Assembly (NCBI GenBank): GCA_007570785.1
Contig: ML664161.1
Span: 1,053,658 to 1,117,657, forward strand
Reading direction: 5' to 3'
Length of the DNA stretch: 64,000 nt
Origin: Antilocapra americana
Lineage: Eukaryota; Chordata; Mammalia; Artiodactyla; Antilocapridae
A program made the translations under genes and the position numbers. Position 1 is the first letter of the stretch. Each line of letters opens with the position of its first letter. Below, in pieces: positions 9,541 to 22,452 of the stretch. The notes under the pieces were generated by a model that made no database searches, was not told the origin of the DNA, and saw nothing but the letters and a program-made list of their open reading frames with translations.

Positions 9541-12500
9541 TTGCCTCTATATTATTAACAGAGTATTGTTATATCCATTATCATGCACCAATATTTTTTC
9601 TATTAAGTTTTCTATATTGAGTACATCCTAATTAATGGAAAAATAGATCAATTCCATAAAAATTCCTGCAAAAATCTGCTTTACTATTTTAACATTCCAA
9701 CACCCCCATACTTGGCCACAGAGACTTTAATAAAATAAATCAGCTGCTCCCCAACCACTGCAAGCTTGACACCAAAATCAGTGTCCACATTATTTAAGAT
9801 TTGTAAAGTGGTCTAAATAATTCATGCTGACCGTTGCCAAATTATTAGCCACTTTGTAAGTCTAGGTTAATTTATTTCTCATCCATGAAAACTGTAATAA
9901 TCTTTAAAAAACATGATCAGAACTTTTCTCACTCTTTGTACTTCCAAGAATTTTATAATATTTTAAATAATAAACTTCATTTGCTTAGATATCTACCATA
10001 GTCTTTCAAATTATCCTAATAAAGCTATATTCACATCCTATTAACATGTACTTTAACAACAGAATGTAACTATATATAAATTAATGCAGTTTGTTTGTGT
10101 TGCTTACAGGTGTCAGTAATTGCTAGAAACCTGTGTCAAAGAAGTTCAGGGGAACTCTTTATGAACAAATAATGATTTAAAATTTAAGAATAAAAGGGGA
10201 AGGAAGAAAGAGGTGGTAGCTGAATATATAATTAAAATATACACATGAATGTAATCATCCAGACCAGGTTAATATTTGGAATAATGCAAAAAGAATTTTC
10301 CTAATACTTCCAGAATTTTATTGTCTACCTCTTAAGGAAAGCATAAAGTGGGCTCTTTAACTATGAAAGAAAATGGATGCTAGTACTGACCCAGGGAAGT
10401 TAATGCTCCATTGGCAGGAGAGAAACAGGAATGGGGAAGTTAGGAGGTGGCAGTAAGTTTTTTTTTTTTTTTTTTTTGTAATGTTATATATGAACAACTA
10501 ATCCAGAAATAGAGAAAGGAGAAAGTAAGAAGCAAATATGCAGGGGGGAATTTAAACTATTATGTAGGAAGTTAGGCATGAGCAACCAAGAATGGCCTAG
10601 ATACAAAAAATTCAAGCTGATCTCTAAACCCCATCCCAGACATGCCCCAGTGCAGCCCAGGAGCACTCACAGATATGCTATGAAATAACCACAGAGATTT
10701 TTCCAACTCCAGCACACGTGCAGTTGATTCACAGCTGTGTCCTCATGTAACCTTAAGCAGCAGGGAGCTCATTAAGTGTTCATAAATATTCTATACATGC
10801 GTACATCTGATTATAACAAACTGAATTATGGGGAAGGCATGTGCAATACAGCCTGTTGTTATATAACTTACAACTGTCAATCACAACTGTCAGTGCATGC
10901 CCACCTAGATGAATATAGAAAAGTGTTGTCCTGAAAACCCAATAGCTCATCAAGCAGGTGCCAGTGCCTCTCAGCCTGACCCACCTCTCCCTTGAGGTAT
11001 TCTTTGTTCTTTGTTCAGTAGAGTTGCATATTGTCATGGGTAAGACCTCAGATTCTTCTCTGTGTCCTTACCAAGAACTGAGGCCAAGGAAAGGTCCTCT
11101 TTGACTCTTCCTACATGGTAACAAAACTCATCTAGGTAAGGTCAGGAGATTGTTACAGGGGTATATACAGAGAAATGAACATCAGCTGGAATGGACCAGT
11201 AGCACACTGTGTGATTTGTGCCCTTATTAATTTTTATGGCACAAGTCCTGGAACTGAAGAAGATGCTCTGTCTAGACAGTGCCCCAGAAGAGCCTAAGGT
11301 TTGCGTAGACTTTTCTGGTATTTTTCTTCCAATCCTGTATGTTAGAGGTTATGCCTTACATACCTAGCAGGATTATCACATTGTTTAAATCATTTTATTT
11401 GTAAATATTTCTGTATCTATTCATATATCAGTTTCTTAAATTATGCTGTATCATGTATTGGTTTTTCTAAACATTATTTCATTTCACTTATTTATTTCAG
11501 TTTTCAGACTTCAAACATATGCATGCATTTAAATTTCTGCCTAAATTATATTGAATATTATATAAATATTTAATAAATTCATAAATAAAATATGGCTAGT
11601 GTTTCATATTGCTATTTAGAAGGTTATTAAATTATTACACATAAGCAGAAAATGTTCTATACATTTCATCACTTTTAATATTGTAGTGGTTGCTTCAATT
11701 ATGCTATAAAGTGTAGGGATATAGCCACTTAACGTTAAAAGAAAGCATAGTAGAGCAAATGGATTTAAAATGGCTTCAAATTAGTTTTGTTTAATAAAAT
11801 AATCTATGCCTTGGGCTTACCCTTTTCAATCCTATCTATTTTCTGATTCTTATGGTCCAGAAAAAGAATATTGTAAATGACTGAACAGAGCCTTATATCT
11901 GATTTTGTGCTAGAGAACTGAAACAGCATGTGATCATGTCTAAGCAGGAGTTTTATGGAAGGAGCAAATAGTTACATGATTACTGAAGTAGAGCTGTCTC
12001 TGGAAATAGAAACCTGCAAGGAGCCTATCATAAAAGGAGCAATTTCAGATTCACTAGTGTTTAAAATTAAAGTTTAGTAATTCATTGTGGATGTATCTAT
12101 TTAATAGCTTCCAGAAGTTTCACTTAGCATTTTCACTTTTTTTTCCCTTGATGCCCTGCCCTTCAAAACGAAAATGTGCTTATTTAAGGTGGGTAACACA
12201 ATTGTTACAAGATTGTGTGAATAAAACATGCTAAAAACATTGAATTGTGAAACAATGATCAATTGTTTCTGTAGTTGACACTTGATTTTTAATCAATTGA
12301 GGGATGAAATATACTGAATCAATTTGACCAATAGATGCCCCTCCCCCACTTCTGGAGTATAATTAGCTAATGATGATGGAGAATCTAATTAGAGACATGA
12401 AAGAAATTTCAAGTAAAAATGCTTAGTGACAAAAAAATAAATAATGGGAATTTAAATAGTTGTACACAAATGTATGAAATTATACGATCTTAAGAAGTGG

Positions 12501-12578
12501 AGATGTTTGTTTTGTTATTGAATGATGGAGGGCTCTTTGGCAGTTTCCACAGAAAAACATCTGTGCCCATCAATTTAT
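9541..12578. other. Long unassigned stretch
   Basis: About 3 kb with no gene or repeat I can assign with confidence. It includes a 20-base T run at 10458-10477. A less AT-rich patch at about 10600-11300 has short open frames on both strands and no family I recognise. A near-palindrome lies at 12250-12268. The T run followed by the patch could be the 3' end of a minus-strand retroelement, but this is a guess. Confidence 0.5.
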
Positions 12579-13754
12579 TATTGTTCAGTTGTTCAGTCCT
12601 GTCTAACTCTTTGTGACCCAATGGACTGCAACACCCCAGGCTTCCCTGTCTTTCATCATCTCCCAGAGTTGGCACAAACTCATGTCCATCAAGTTGGTGA
12701 TGCCATCCAACCATCTCATCCTCTGTCGTCCACTTCTCCTCCTGCCTTCAATCTTTCCCAGCATTGGGGTCTTTTCCAATGAGTTGGCTCTTTACATCAG
12801 ATGGTCAAAGCATTGTAGCTTCAGCTTCAACATCAGTCCCTCCAATGAATATTCAAGATTGATTTCCTTTAGGATTGACTGGTTTGATCTCCTTGCTGTC
12901 CAAGGGACTCTCAAGAGTCTTTTCCAACACCACAGTTCAAAAGCATCAATTCTTCAGTGCTCAGCCTTCTTTATGCTTCAACTCTTACATCCATACATGA
13001 CTACTGGAAAAGCAATAGCTTTGACTAGACAGACCTATATTAGCAAAGTAATGTCTCCACTTTTTAATTTGGTGTCTAGGTTGGTCATAGCTTTCCTTCC
13101 AAGGAGCAAGCATGTTTTAATTTCATAGCTGAAGCCACCATCTGCAGTGATTTTGGAGCCCAGGAAAATAAAGCCTGTCACTGTATCCATTGTTTCCCTA
13201 TCTTTTTGCCATGAAGTGATGGAACCAGATGCCATGATCTTTGTTTTTTGAGCTTCTGGCCAGCTTTTTCAGTCTCCTCTTTCACTTTTATCAAGAGGCT
13301 CTTTAGGTCCTCTTCACTTTCTACCTTAAGGGTAGTTTCATCTGCATATCTGAGGCTACTGATATTTCTCTCCGAAGATTGATTCCAGCTTGTGCTTCAT
13401 CCAGCCCATCCTTTTGCATGTACTCTGCATATACCCTGGAGAAGGAAATGGCAACCCACTCCAGCATTCTTGCTTGGAGAGTCCCATGGACAAAGGAGCC
13501 TGGCAGGGTGCAGTCCATGGGATTGCAATAGTCGGGTATGACTTAGTGACTATACCACCACCACCAACAGCACTCTGCATATAAGTTAAATAAGCAGATG
13601 ACAATATATGTCCTTGACATATTGCCTTGTCATGTTGCCTATTGTTCCATAACTGTTGCTTCTTGACCTGCATACAAGTTTCTCAGGAGGCAGGTAAGGT
13701 AGTCTAGTATTCCCATCTCTAAGAATTTTCAACAATTTATTGTGATCAATACAT
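12579..13754 (-). mobile_element. BovB LINE, 5'-truncated 3' end, split by a SINE
   Basis: On the minus strand this is the last roughly 1 kb of BovB. It starts within the reverse transcriptase region near 13754 and ends at the terminal GTTCAGTTG-type sequence near 12580, which BovB shares with Bov-A. A Bov-A SINE interrupts it at 13434-13571. The plus-strand open frame at 12613-13128 is only the antisense shadow. The remaining reading frame on the minus strand is broken. Confidence 0.92.
13434..13571 (+). mobile_element. Bov-A SINE nested in BovB, 12-bp target duplication
   Basis: A 138-bp A-monomer type insertion beginning 'ccctggagaaggaaatggc'. The BovB target sequence actctgcatata is duplicated exactly at 13422-13433 and 13572-13583. 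The insertion is therefore younger than the BovB copy that holds it. The tail is a short CCA-rich run. Confidence 0.93.
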
Positions 13755-14889
13755 ACCTCCTATTGCCAGCTACTCCACAGTGTCTTTCCTGATTCTTTTA
13801 CTCACAGTTATTAAGTGTTTACCTTTTACTTTCATGGCCGTTTGCTTACTTCTCTATTCAGAGCAAATTTTAATCTGTTAAATATGCTTGTATATATTTG
13901 ATTGTTTAATTGTCATTATCATGAATTACATGGACCAAAAAGTTTGAAGGACAAGCAGAAAAGAAATCTAATAACTGAGAATAGATAGAAATACCAAGAA
14001 ATCATATGTTTTGCCCATTTTCTAAGAAAAAAGTATTAAAAGCATTTGTTCCAGACTACTTTCCAAGAATGTTTTTATAGCACTCACTATGGAGGGGCAA
14101 ACATAAAATCTCTCAGGCTCCCTCTGATCCAGGTAGTAAAGACTCAGGGTCAAATTTTGGTAGATTGGAAGCAACTCATTTATAATATTGGTAGTTTCCC
14201 TTAGGTCACATTTCCTCAGTTTTGTCACAAAATGTACTATGTGGACAGCATCCACATGGACCCACCTCCAAATCACCTGTGAGGGGCTTAGGAGCAAGAA
14301 GAAGTGATGGGTATATGAAGTCCTTGATCCCTGCTGTGCAGTGAGGCTAAAGTTCTCTGATCTTGTGTCTTCTGCTTGTAACTATAAACCCAAAGAGGAC
14401 AACTTCATAATTTAACTTAGTTTTCAAGTAGGGCAAAATTTCAGAACTCACGATTTCCTATAATACCCTTTTGTTTTCTGTATTTTTCCCTATCCCAAGA
14501 TTATCATAGCTAACATGCAGATCTTGGTCTTTGAATATCATTTAACTCTGAAAAGAAACAAGAATTCTTTAAGCATACACTGAATCCAGGGCTTATGTGT
14601 GTACAGGGAAAGTAAAGTGAAGAAGAATGATGGTGGCAAAGCTTTCCTAACTGTTTATATTTAACATCACTGACTTTGGGGACCAGTAAGCATCACTTGC
14701 CTCCTGATGTGATATACTGAGAAGAACACATCACTTTAATATTATTCCTGCCTATACCTTACAACTTAAATCTAATCATAAAGAAATAATAATATCAATG
14801 AGGAACATCGTACAATATAGATGGCCCGTGCTCTTCAGAAATATAAAGGGTACAAAAAAAAAAAAAGAAACTCTGAGGAATCATTCTAG
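13755..14889. other. Mostly unassigned; weak minus-strand MIR-like piece
   Basis: No gene is seen. The segment 14135-14245 resembles the complement of a MIR core ('cttaggtcacatttcctcagttttgtcacaaaatg'). It produces an open frame of 91 codons on the minus strand (14022-14297) that I do not consider a gene. An A run lies at 14853-14865. Confidence 0.4.
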
Positions 14890-15545
14890 TTTATGGGACT
14901 AGCAGTACCTCGCAAATAACTGCAAAGTGTGACTTTCATAGAAAGAACATTTGACCATAGGGCACCAAATGACTATGCTTCTGAATGATCCATTCTGCAC
15001 TGAGTACTGATGACCTGCCAAGTCATAATGTTTAATGAGTCAGCCAAAGATGGAAATGTTACAATTGGGAGCAAGTGCATCAATAGTAAAGGGCATGAGT
15101 AAGCTACATCTCTTGGTAGTCACTTCTGCACAGCTGAACCCAGGGCTTGAACCTACTGCCACCTGGGATGTTTCAGAAGGTTAGCTGAAGAAGAGAGAAA
15201 AACCCAAGCTAGGTTAGGGATGAGTTGGTTTGATGTATGTAAGCAACCTGAAAGCAATGTGTAAGCAAGCCTCACAATCACATTCAGGCATGAGCTGAAA
15301 GACACGGGAGTAAGAAAATCTTCCCAATAGGCAGAAGTGAGAGAGGTGTGCCTGGTCATCCACTTTGAAGGGAGGGGAAGTGGTCAGATGGGTGAGAATA
15401 TAGACACACTCGTGGGCAGCACCAAATGGCTTGGCCTGTACATGGGCCTGGAATGAAAATGCCCAAAACGTCAGAGGAAAACAGGTCTGGGAGTGAATTT
15501 GAACAAATAGAAATGGACACAAACTTGACTATAGGCCAATGGATG
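14890..15545 (+). pseudogene. Probable ancient ERVL-type pol remnant (RNase H region)
   Basis: Near 15405-15440 one frame reads T-H-S-W-A-A-P-N-G-L-A followed by a Trp. This resembles the retroviral RNase H segment with the conserved Asp-Ser-Trp and Asn-Gly-Leu-Ala motifs of class III (ERVL) pol. The catalytic Asp position is His here. Upstream phrases at about 14990-15180 also look like the stretch between reverse transcriptase and RNase H. Stops and frameshifts are frequent and no LTR is seen beside it. The open frames on the minus strand over 15153-15574 are antisense. The call is tentative and based on recognised motifs only. Confidence 0.4.
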
Positions 15546-17554
15546 GGTAAATTAAATTGAATACTACAAAACAAAAACCCAAATTAAAAATTGTGTTAAG
15601 TGCAATGTTCATCAGTGGGAGCTTTGAGAAAGATTAACTTGGAATATAAAAAAGATAACTATTTTTGACACTGGTATTTTTGCATGACTGTATTGTATTA
15701 AAGCAACTGTCAAAAATTAAGTTACACTTTTTTTTCATAATAAAAGATTATGTTTAAAGTACATTTTCAAGATCATTAAAAGAACATCTTAGAAGAGAAA
15801 GTTTTAAAGAAGTCAGAAAATACCCTAATGGTCTTCTAATGATTTTGAAGTATATACTGTTTCTTAATTTCAGAATTGTCAGTCTTAATAGCATAATTAA
15901 TAAAGTATTTTAAGTACCCTGAGAAGGAACTTGTAAACATTATGGATTTTCACAAAAGTGACAATTTATTATAGTTTAATTACTTTATAGATGCTTATAG
16001 ACAGAGCTCCAATGAAGCTGAACCTCTGTGAAGTTAGGCAGAACTTTAAACTGTTCTGTCATAATCTTTTGTAAACATAGAGATGAAATAAACAAATGAG
16101 ATCTAAGCAAGATTATACAGCTCACAAAAGCCTTTCCCAAGAGGCTTATCTCCTTCACTGCATATAATCTTTGCATTTCCATTTAGAGCAGCACCTTCCA
16201 CTGCCACCATCCTCTTGCAATTAAAACAGGATTTCTACAAATGGAAATTTTTAAAGTTCAGCATTTTATTTTTAATTTTTTAAAATAACTTCTTATGAGA
16301 GCAGAAGTTGGGTTTTGAGGGGTGAGTATGTGCATGTTTTAGGAAAAAAGTATCTGTTTTCCCAGAAATCAAATTATGTGCAGGCCTAAGCCTATAGGTA
16401 TCTTGGTTTAATCTGCTTTGCTTTCTCAAGGGGATTGGGGGAAAGGCCTACTCTCCTCATGTAGCCTGTGTTGCTCAGCTCTATTGATATGGATGAATCT
16501 AACTTTCATCTGCCTGCTTCTTATTATCCTCCTATTGCTTTCCTATCTCCATTGTTTAAACAAAGTCCTTTGTCAGTATTTATGACAAGTACCAGAGCCT
16601 GGGAATATTGCATCTCCTCTAGCAGTACACTGGAGCAGGGAGCAGATGATTTTTAGTATCACTGTTAAATATGATGCTGGCTTTACCCAAAACTGATAGA
16701 ATAGAATATTCTGTCAAGATTACAATGTCTTAGAATATTTTTGTGAAGAAAAAAATAAATAAAATTGATTTTATCCAGCCTCATGGGTAATTTAAAAATT
16801 TAAAATGACATTTAATTTTAGGTCAGTGATTATCCTGATGTTATTCAAATTATTCAGAATATTCTACAATATGACAATAAGCTTTAAGTGAAATTAGTAT
16901 AATCCCATTTGCTAAAATCTACAAATATCATTTTCAGTTGGTAGACTATCAGACATATTTTTAATTAACATATAGGTTGATTGGCTTAATTTATCAATGG
17001 ATGATAAGTTTACTGACATCTACTTTCAAAATTTTAATGAATGATTTCATACAATTTTATACCTGAAATTAGTCATTTAAATTTCTTATAGAAAGGAAAA
17101 GATGAAAAATCTGTATGAGACAAACTTATTTAATAATATGTGCATTTAAAATGCAGAGAAAACTTTTGCTTTGTATTTTTTGAGAAATTAATTTTTAAAA
17201 GACATTTTTTATTTCAGAATAACTAAATCAGGAAAAAGTCCTCTAACCTTTGTTGCTCTATTAGGAAATAACATCTGAATGTTCCCAGGATGAATTTAAA
17301 CAAAATGTGAAAAGAGCAAATAGCAACTAATGGTATATCATGAAATCATGGGTGAAATGTTAACCAAGGCAAATTTGTAGTGAAGCTAAGTGGTGACTGG
17401 GAAAATACATAGCAAAGGTGTAAGTGTAAGTAAGATATAAAGGTGTAAGTGAGATGGCAGTAAGCAGAAAACAATGTGACTGCTTGTGGAGATATAATCC
17501 TAATTGTGAGATACCATACATAATTGATGATTTATTCTCAGCAAAAGCATTGCT
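15546..17554. other. Unassigned AT-rich stretch
   Basis: No gene or clearly assignable repeat is seen in about 2 kb. There are short A/T runs only. Confidence 0.5.
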
Positions 17555-17715
17555 TAATATTTCACATATGTCATCTCATTAAATTTTCACATCAAATTAC
17601 AAAAAAAAAAGAAAGAAACTAAGAATGAGGGAATTTAAGTAAGCATCCATGTTCCCAGAATACTTTTGAAGCCATGATTCACTCTAGATTTATTTAACTA
17701 CCCAGTGTATGCTTA
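17555..17715 (+). mobile_element. MIR-like SINE fragment
   Basis: 'tcatctcattaaattttcaca' followed, after an A run, by 'gaaactaagaatgagggaatttaagtaagc' keeps the order of the MIR core. The assignment is weak because divergence is high and an A-run insertion splits the match. Confidence 0.42.
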
Positions 17716-18290
17716 TATCTCTGGTATTTCACTTCTTTCCTCTGCACCATACTGGCTCCTATTGTGTGAATAAATTCCATGTATCTTGATAGAACAAAGT
17801 AGAATAAATATTAATATAAGCCCAGATTTTTAATATCTAGATTTTTTTATAGTTTGGCAAAATGAATTTGCACAAGTAACCTGAATTCAACTCCCCATAT
17901 ACTTTCCTTATTTTTTTTAATGCAACAAATATGACTTCATTTCATGCTGCCTACACATCACATGAATTCCTGCAGCTGGAAGCTACTAGGGTAAAACATA
18001 ACTATGCTGGATTATAATCTTTTAAATTTATAATCATCAAATTGAAGTTGATATTGTCTGGCAATAATGACATTTCCCTACTCCCTACTCTCCAAGATAA
18101 CTTTATATTCTCCCATTTTATTTTCTCCTTTCTACAAACTTAGATAAACTTTTTTTCTAATTCCAATGTTTAACTGATATTTTTGTTTCTTATTCCACAG
18201 TGGGGGGGGAAGCAAACAAGGAGTTAGAGGAGAGTTTTTCAGAGATTCATTAACACATCTAGCAATTAATTCACTTCTATTTGTAGTCAT
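17716..18290. other. Unassigned AT-rich stretch
   Basis: No gene or repeat is recognised. A short G run lies at about 18203-18210. Confidence 0.45.
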
Positions 18291-18501
18291 GGGGCTTCCC
18301 AGATGGCTCAGTGATAAAGAATCCACCTGTCAAGGAAGAGATGCAGGTTTGATCCCTTGGTCAGGCAGATCCCCTGGAGGAGGAAATGGTAACCACTCCA
18401 GTATTTTTTCCTGGAAAATACCATGGAGAGAGGAGTCTGGTGGGCTACACAATCCACGAGGTCACAAAGAGACAGAATTTAGCAACTAGACAACAACAAC
18501 A
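18291..18501 (+). mobile_element. Bov-tA SINE with 12-bp target duplication
   Basis: A complete SINE from 'ggggcttcccagatggctca' to a CAA-rich tail. The flanks atttgtagtcat at 18279-18290 and 18502-18513 are identical, which fixes both boundaries. Confidence 0.93.
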
Positions 18502-18739
18502 ATTTGTAGTCATATCTAACCTCTCATATATTATTATGGATGAATTGTCCAAGTTCCTATCAAAAGCAATTCTTTTTTTTTTAACACAAGATTGAATACT
18601 CTTGTTTTTAAATGCAACACTGTAGTGATTTTCCTCTCTTTCTCACATCATGAATTTTCTCCATGTTTTCTGGATCAATATGGTTAGCATACAAACATGC
18701 TTTGATTTCTCCCTTTAAAAAGCCCATCTCCAGTACTAT

Positions 18740-19045
18740 TCCATGCTTTTTCCTATTCACTATTTCTTGAAAGATCAAGTGTTTGTCCTTGTCATTTCAC
18801 AAAATCTGATCTCTGCTTTTGACATCTGTTGGTCAATTCTCAGTCCACATCTCACTTGCTTTAGCAGCATTTGTAGTAGTCGTTCAATCTTTCCTCTTTG
18901 AAGCTCTTTTCTTAGCAAAAAATATTACACTCTTCCGGTTTAACTCCTAATTCACTGAGTGGCTTTCCTTTTCACTTGCTGATTCTGCCTAATTCTCAAC
19001 ACTGAGTGTATTAGGACTCAGTCTTTGAACTTCGACATTACATTT
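18740..19045 (+). mobile_element. L2 LINE fragment (reverse transcriptase region)
   Basis: The order of short matches follows the sense strand of L2 ORF2: 'catctcacttgctttagcagcatttg', then a Leu-Phe-rich stretch, then 'ctcagtctttgaacttc', which corresponds to the end of the Gln-Gly-Ser-Val-Leu-Gly-Pro-type motif. The copy is ancient, diverged and non-coding. Confidence 0.55.
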
Positions 19046-19609
19046 GTTCTATATTATGGGTAGAGGAAAGTCAAACTTAAAACTGGAATTTTTATGATCA
19101 ATAGTGGAAACATATAGACATAAAAAAAAAACTTTAGTATTAATTGCAAGGAAAAAATAAACTTGGAACAATTATTAACAATTCATCAATTACCAACTAT
19201 AATATAACTATATTTAATGATTTCTCTAGAATTAATATTTATAGTTAAATAATTAAAACTGATTTTGCATGTTTAACATATTTAATTGGATACTACTTTT
19301 TGGCTTCTAAGATTCTACCTAAACATATCTATGGCATATAATTCATATACTATAACATTTACACAAATATGTATAACCACGTATCTTATCTATATTATTC
19401 ATTGTTCATATCATTTTCATGCCAGAATTTAGTGGAATATTTTGAAAACATACTTAATGAATATTTAAATGTAATTTCAGTAACTCACCGAGCATGTAAT
19501 AAGTTAAACAGAAATATTTGTCAATGTAATAAAACAACCTCAAAGTAAGTGCTACCATATTTTAGCCATGATTTGGGTTGGTCTGTATTTGAGATTATCT
19601 AATTAGGCA
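19046..19609. other. AT-rich unassigned stretch
   Basis: No gene or repeat is recognised. It ends in the 9-bp target site of the next element. Confidence 0.45.
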
Positions 19610-19862
19610 GGAAACTCCAATACTTTGGCCACCTCATGCAAAGAGCTGACTCATTGGAAAAGACCCTGATGATGGGAAGGATTAGGGGCAGGAGGAGAAG
19701 GGGACAACAGAGGATGAGATGGCTGGATGGCATCACTGACTTGATGGACATGGGCTTGGGTAAACTTTGGGAGTTGGTGATGGACAGGGAGGCCTGGCAT
19801 GCTATAATTCATGGGATCACAAAGCGTCAGACACAACTGAGTGACTGAACTGAACTGAACTG
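19610..19862 (+). mobile_element. BovB 3' end, strongly 5'-truncated
   Basis: The last roughly 250 bp of BovB, ending in CTGAACTGAACTGAA repeats. A 9-bp repeat, aattaggca, at 19601-19609 and 19863-19871 is a likely target-site duplication. No coding sequence is left beyond the extreme C terminus of ORF2. Confidence 0.9.
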
Positions 19863-19871
19863 AATTAGGCA

Positions 19872-20613
19872 TGTATAATAATATAGGTAAGTTGTGAGAT
19901 GATTAGAAATATAATGGGGAAAAATAAAATTGTTTTTCCCTAGAAGTATCTCCCAAACATATTATTTCTTAAAATAAACAATTATAAGACTAAAGAACAT
20001 AACAAATGGTCTCATATTGAATTCTCTGTGGAAGACTGAGATTATAGCATACTTAGGTGTCAATCTTATATACAAACATGTCAATAAAATTGTCTTATAT
20101 ATTGATTTAGAAGAGCTAATTTTGCTTTATATTTTAACGAATTTACATTAATGCTGCTTATATAGATAGCTTCAATTCAACTTAATTTCCACTAATATCT
20201 TTAATATGGGTTTTTAATAAGTCAGTTCTTCCTATACCCAATTTGTATGACTAAGTCATTAAATCAGATTCATAGTTTATTTCATTAAGCTTAAATTTTC
20301 CTCCTATTATTTGAGTTTATTTAAAAACCTTAAACATAAATCTACCAGTCTACATAATAACTCCTTCTTATTCCATATTAATTACATATGATAATCCTAC
20401 CTTTTACATCACCTTCAATACAATTTAGTAGGAAACTGTCAAGGTGAAGGAATAAATATCTCAAGCAAAGCTCGTCCAGATTAAAGCTTTAATATTTCAA
20501 AGACTGAAATCTAGTTAATTGTAAAATTTTCTAACTTGAATTCTCCTTTCTAAATGCAAGCTACTGTATAATCAATAATCCTAACTAAAAAGAAATACAA
20601 ATTATTTTGGCAT
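19872..20613. other. AT-rich unassigned stretch
   Basis: About 740 bp without a recognisable gene or repeat. Confidence 0.5.
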
Positions 20614-20625
20614 AACTTGTTCCTT

Positions 20626-20842
20626 GTGTCTTCTCAGGTGGCACTAGTGGTAAAGAACCCACCTACCAATGCAAGAGACATTCGATCCCTGGGTTGGGAA
20701 GATCCCCTAGAGGAGGGCATGGCAACTCACTGCAGTATTCTTGCCTAGAGAATCTCGTGAACAGAGGAGCCTGGGGAGCTATACTTCATAGTGTCGCAAA
20801 GAGTTGGACATTACTGAAGCAACTTAGCATGCAAGCACATGC
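20626..20842 (+). mobile_element. Bov-tA SINE with 12-bp target duplication
   Basis: The tRNA-like head is altered ('gtgtcttctcaggtggcac') and the Bov-A body is complete. The flanks aacttgttcctt at 20614-20625 and 20843-20854 are identical. Confidence 0.92.
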
Positions 20843-20953
20843 AACTTGTTCCTTAAGGAATAACTATTGGTTTATCTACAGTTTTTTCAAGTACTTATGT
20901 ACTATTTATAGGTTTGTTGAGTCATTTATCCTCAACAAAATATAGTTACCACC

Positions 20954-21196
20954 CAGTTCAGTTTAGTTCAGTTGCTCAGTCATGTCTGACTTTTTTTGAC
21001 CCCGTGAATCGCAGCATGCCAGACCTCCGTGTCCATCACCAACTCCCAGAGTCTTCCCAAGCCCATGTCCATTGAGTCGGGGATGCCATCCAGCCACCTC
21101 ATCCTCTGTTGTCCCCTTCTCCTCCAGCCCCCAATCCTTCCCATCATCAGGGTCTTTTCCAATGAGTCAACTCTCCACATGAGGTGGCCAAAGTAT
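20954..21196 (-). mobile_element. BovB 3' end, strongly 5'-truncated
   Basis: The complement of the last roughly 240 bp of BovB, beginning on the plus strand with CAGTTCAGTTTAGTTCAGTTG. It covers the same portion as the copy at 19610 in the opposite orientation. The two 3' ends thus form a loose inverted pair about 1.1 kb apart. Confidence 0.9.
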
Positions 21197-22452
21197 ACAT
21201 TAAAGGTTTTGTTATCATCAACACTCACCTTATTCATTAGACTGATTAACTGTATAACATCGTTTACAACTATAAAGTAGTAATGATAGGAGTTTTACAC
21301 AGATATAGGGTATTACTCATCTCTTCTGTTGAATATATTCTGAAAGTGAATGCCAGAATTTGAAACCTGCATTTCTACAGAGATTTCCAAGTGAAATGAA
21401 GTTTAACAATGATTGCTGAGTGCCCCCTAAATTGGGTTGTAACTCATTGATGACTAGAGAATGATCTTTGAAATACTCCCACTAAAATGATTCCAAGTCC
21501 CCAAGGCTACAGTTTCTAATGTAATTAAACTGTATTTCAGTACAAAGAAATTATTTTCCTTAACAATTTTTGAAACCACCTGTTACTGCAGTTGAGTTTA
21601 TTTGCCTTTATTTTTCTTTCAAGAAAGAATATACTATCCATTGCCATTACACGGAACTCCTAAGTACATTTTTAACCTGTAAGTGTGCTCTTTTGTTAAT
21701 ATTGCTGATGATAGTTGTTTAGGTTTGCTTTCTGTTGCAGAGAAACTTGTTTAGGCATACCCTCTAACTGAAATGAATAGAGTAACATGAAACGCTGAAG
21801 GCTGCTAGGTAGGTGAGCATCTGAATTTGGATGTAAGTGGTGCAGAAGCTGGAAGAGAAGCAGCATCTGGTGTAACAGAGCTGAGCAATGACATAGCTGC
21901 CATAAAAGCCAGACCTTGAGGGAAGGGCCAAAGGTGAATGGGTGAGAGCTATCTAAAATATTGAGTGTAGAAAAGAAAAGAGTGTGCAATTTTATGAGAA
22001 GAATGGTTATAAAAGAATGAAAAAGGTTATTTTGTGAGGAGAATGAAAACATCTATTGTCTAAAATTTTATAACAATCATAATTGGTGAGGCTTTTTCTG
22101 CTGTCATGAAATTAGAAGCACCTGATGTTACCGATAATAACAACTCCTGACCCGAGTATGTCAAATAGATTTTCCATCTACTGAAAATTGCTGTTGTCAT
22201 GGAGAACTGCAACTGTCCAGGAATGAAAAGAATTTTTCTGTAGGATTTGAAACAGTCTGAATTGTTGATTTTTGATATGTTCCCATCACTGAAGACAAAT
22301 GCTTACATTTAGATAATGAAGTTTGCTTACACTCTAACAATTTTTATTATCTTGGAGAAAATAACCTGATCAATAATCTCAAATTGAATCACTGGCTTTC
22401 AAGGACCTATTGTTTTCAATGTTGCAAAATAATGTGAGTTCATATTAACCAT
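21197..22452. other. Unassigned stretch
   Basis: About 1.25 kb without a recognised gene or repeat. Open frames on the minus strand at 21696-22052 encode low-complexity Leu/Phe-rich sequence with no domain I recognise. Confidence 0.5.

Noticed and set aside
10780..11037. 85-codon minus-strand frame in a less AT-rich patch
   Set aside because: No domain, no splice signals and no family recognised. I could not confirm a retroviral origin either, so it is left unassigned.
12613..13128. 171-codon plus-strand frame
   Set aside because: It is the antisense of BovB ORF2. The real coding direction is minus.
14022..14297. 91-codon minus-strand frame with a protein-like composition
   Set aside because: Part of it reads as the complement of a MIR core, there are no flanking splice signals I trust, and I recognise no homolog.
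21696..22052. 118-codon minus-strand frame
   Set aside because: Leu/Phe/His-rich low-complexity translation of AT-rich DNA with no recognisable domain.
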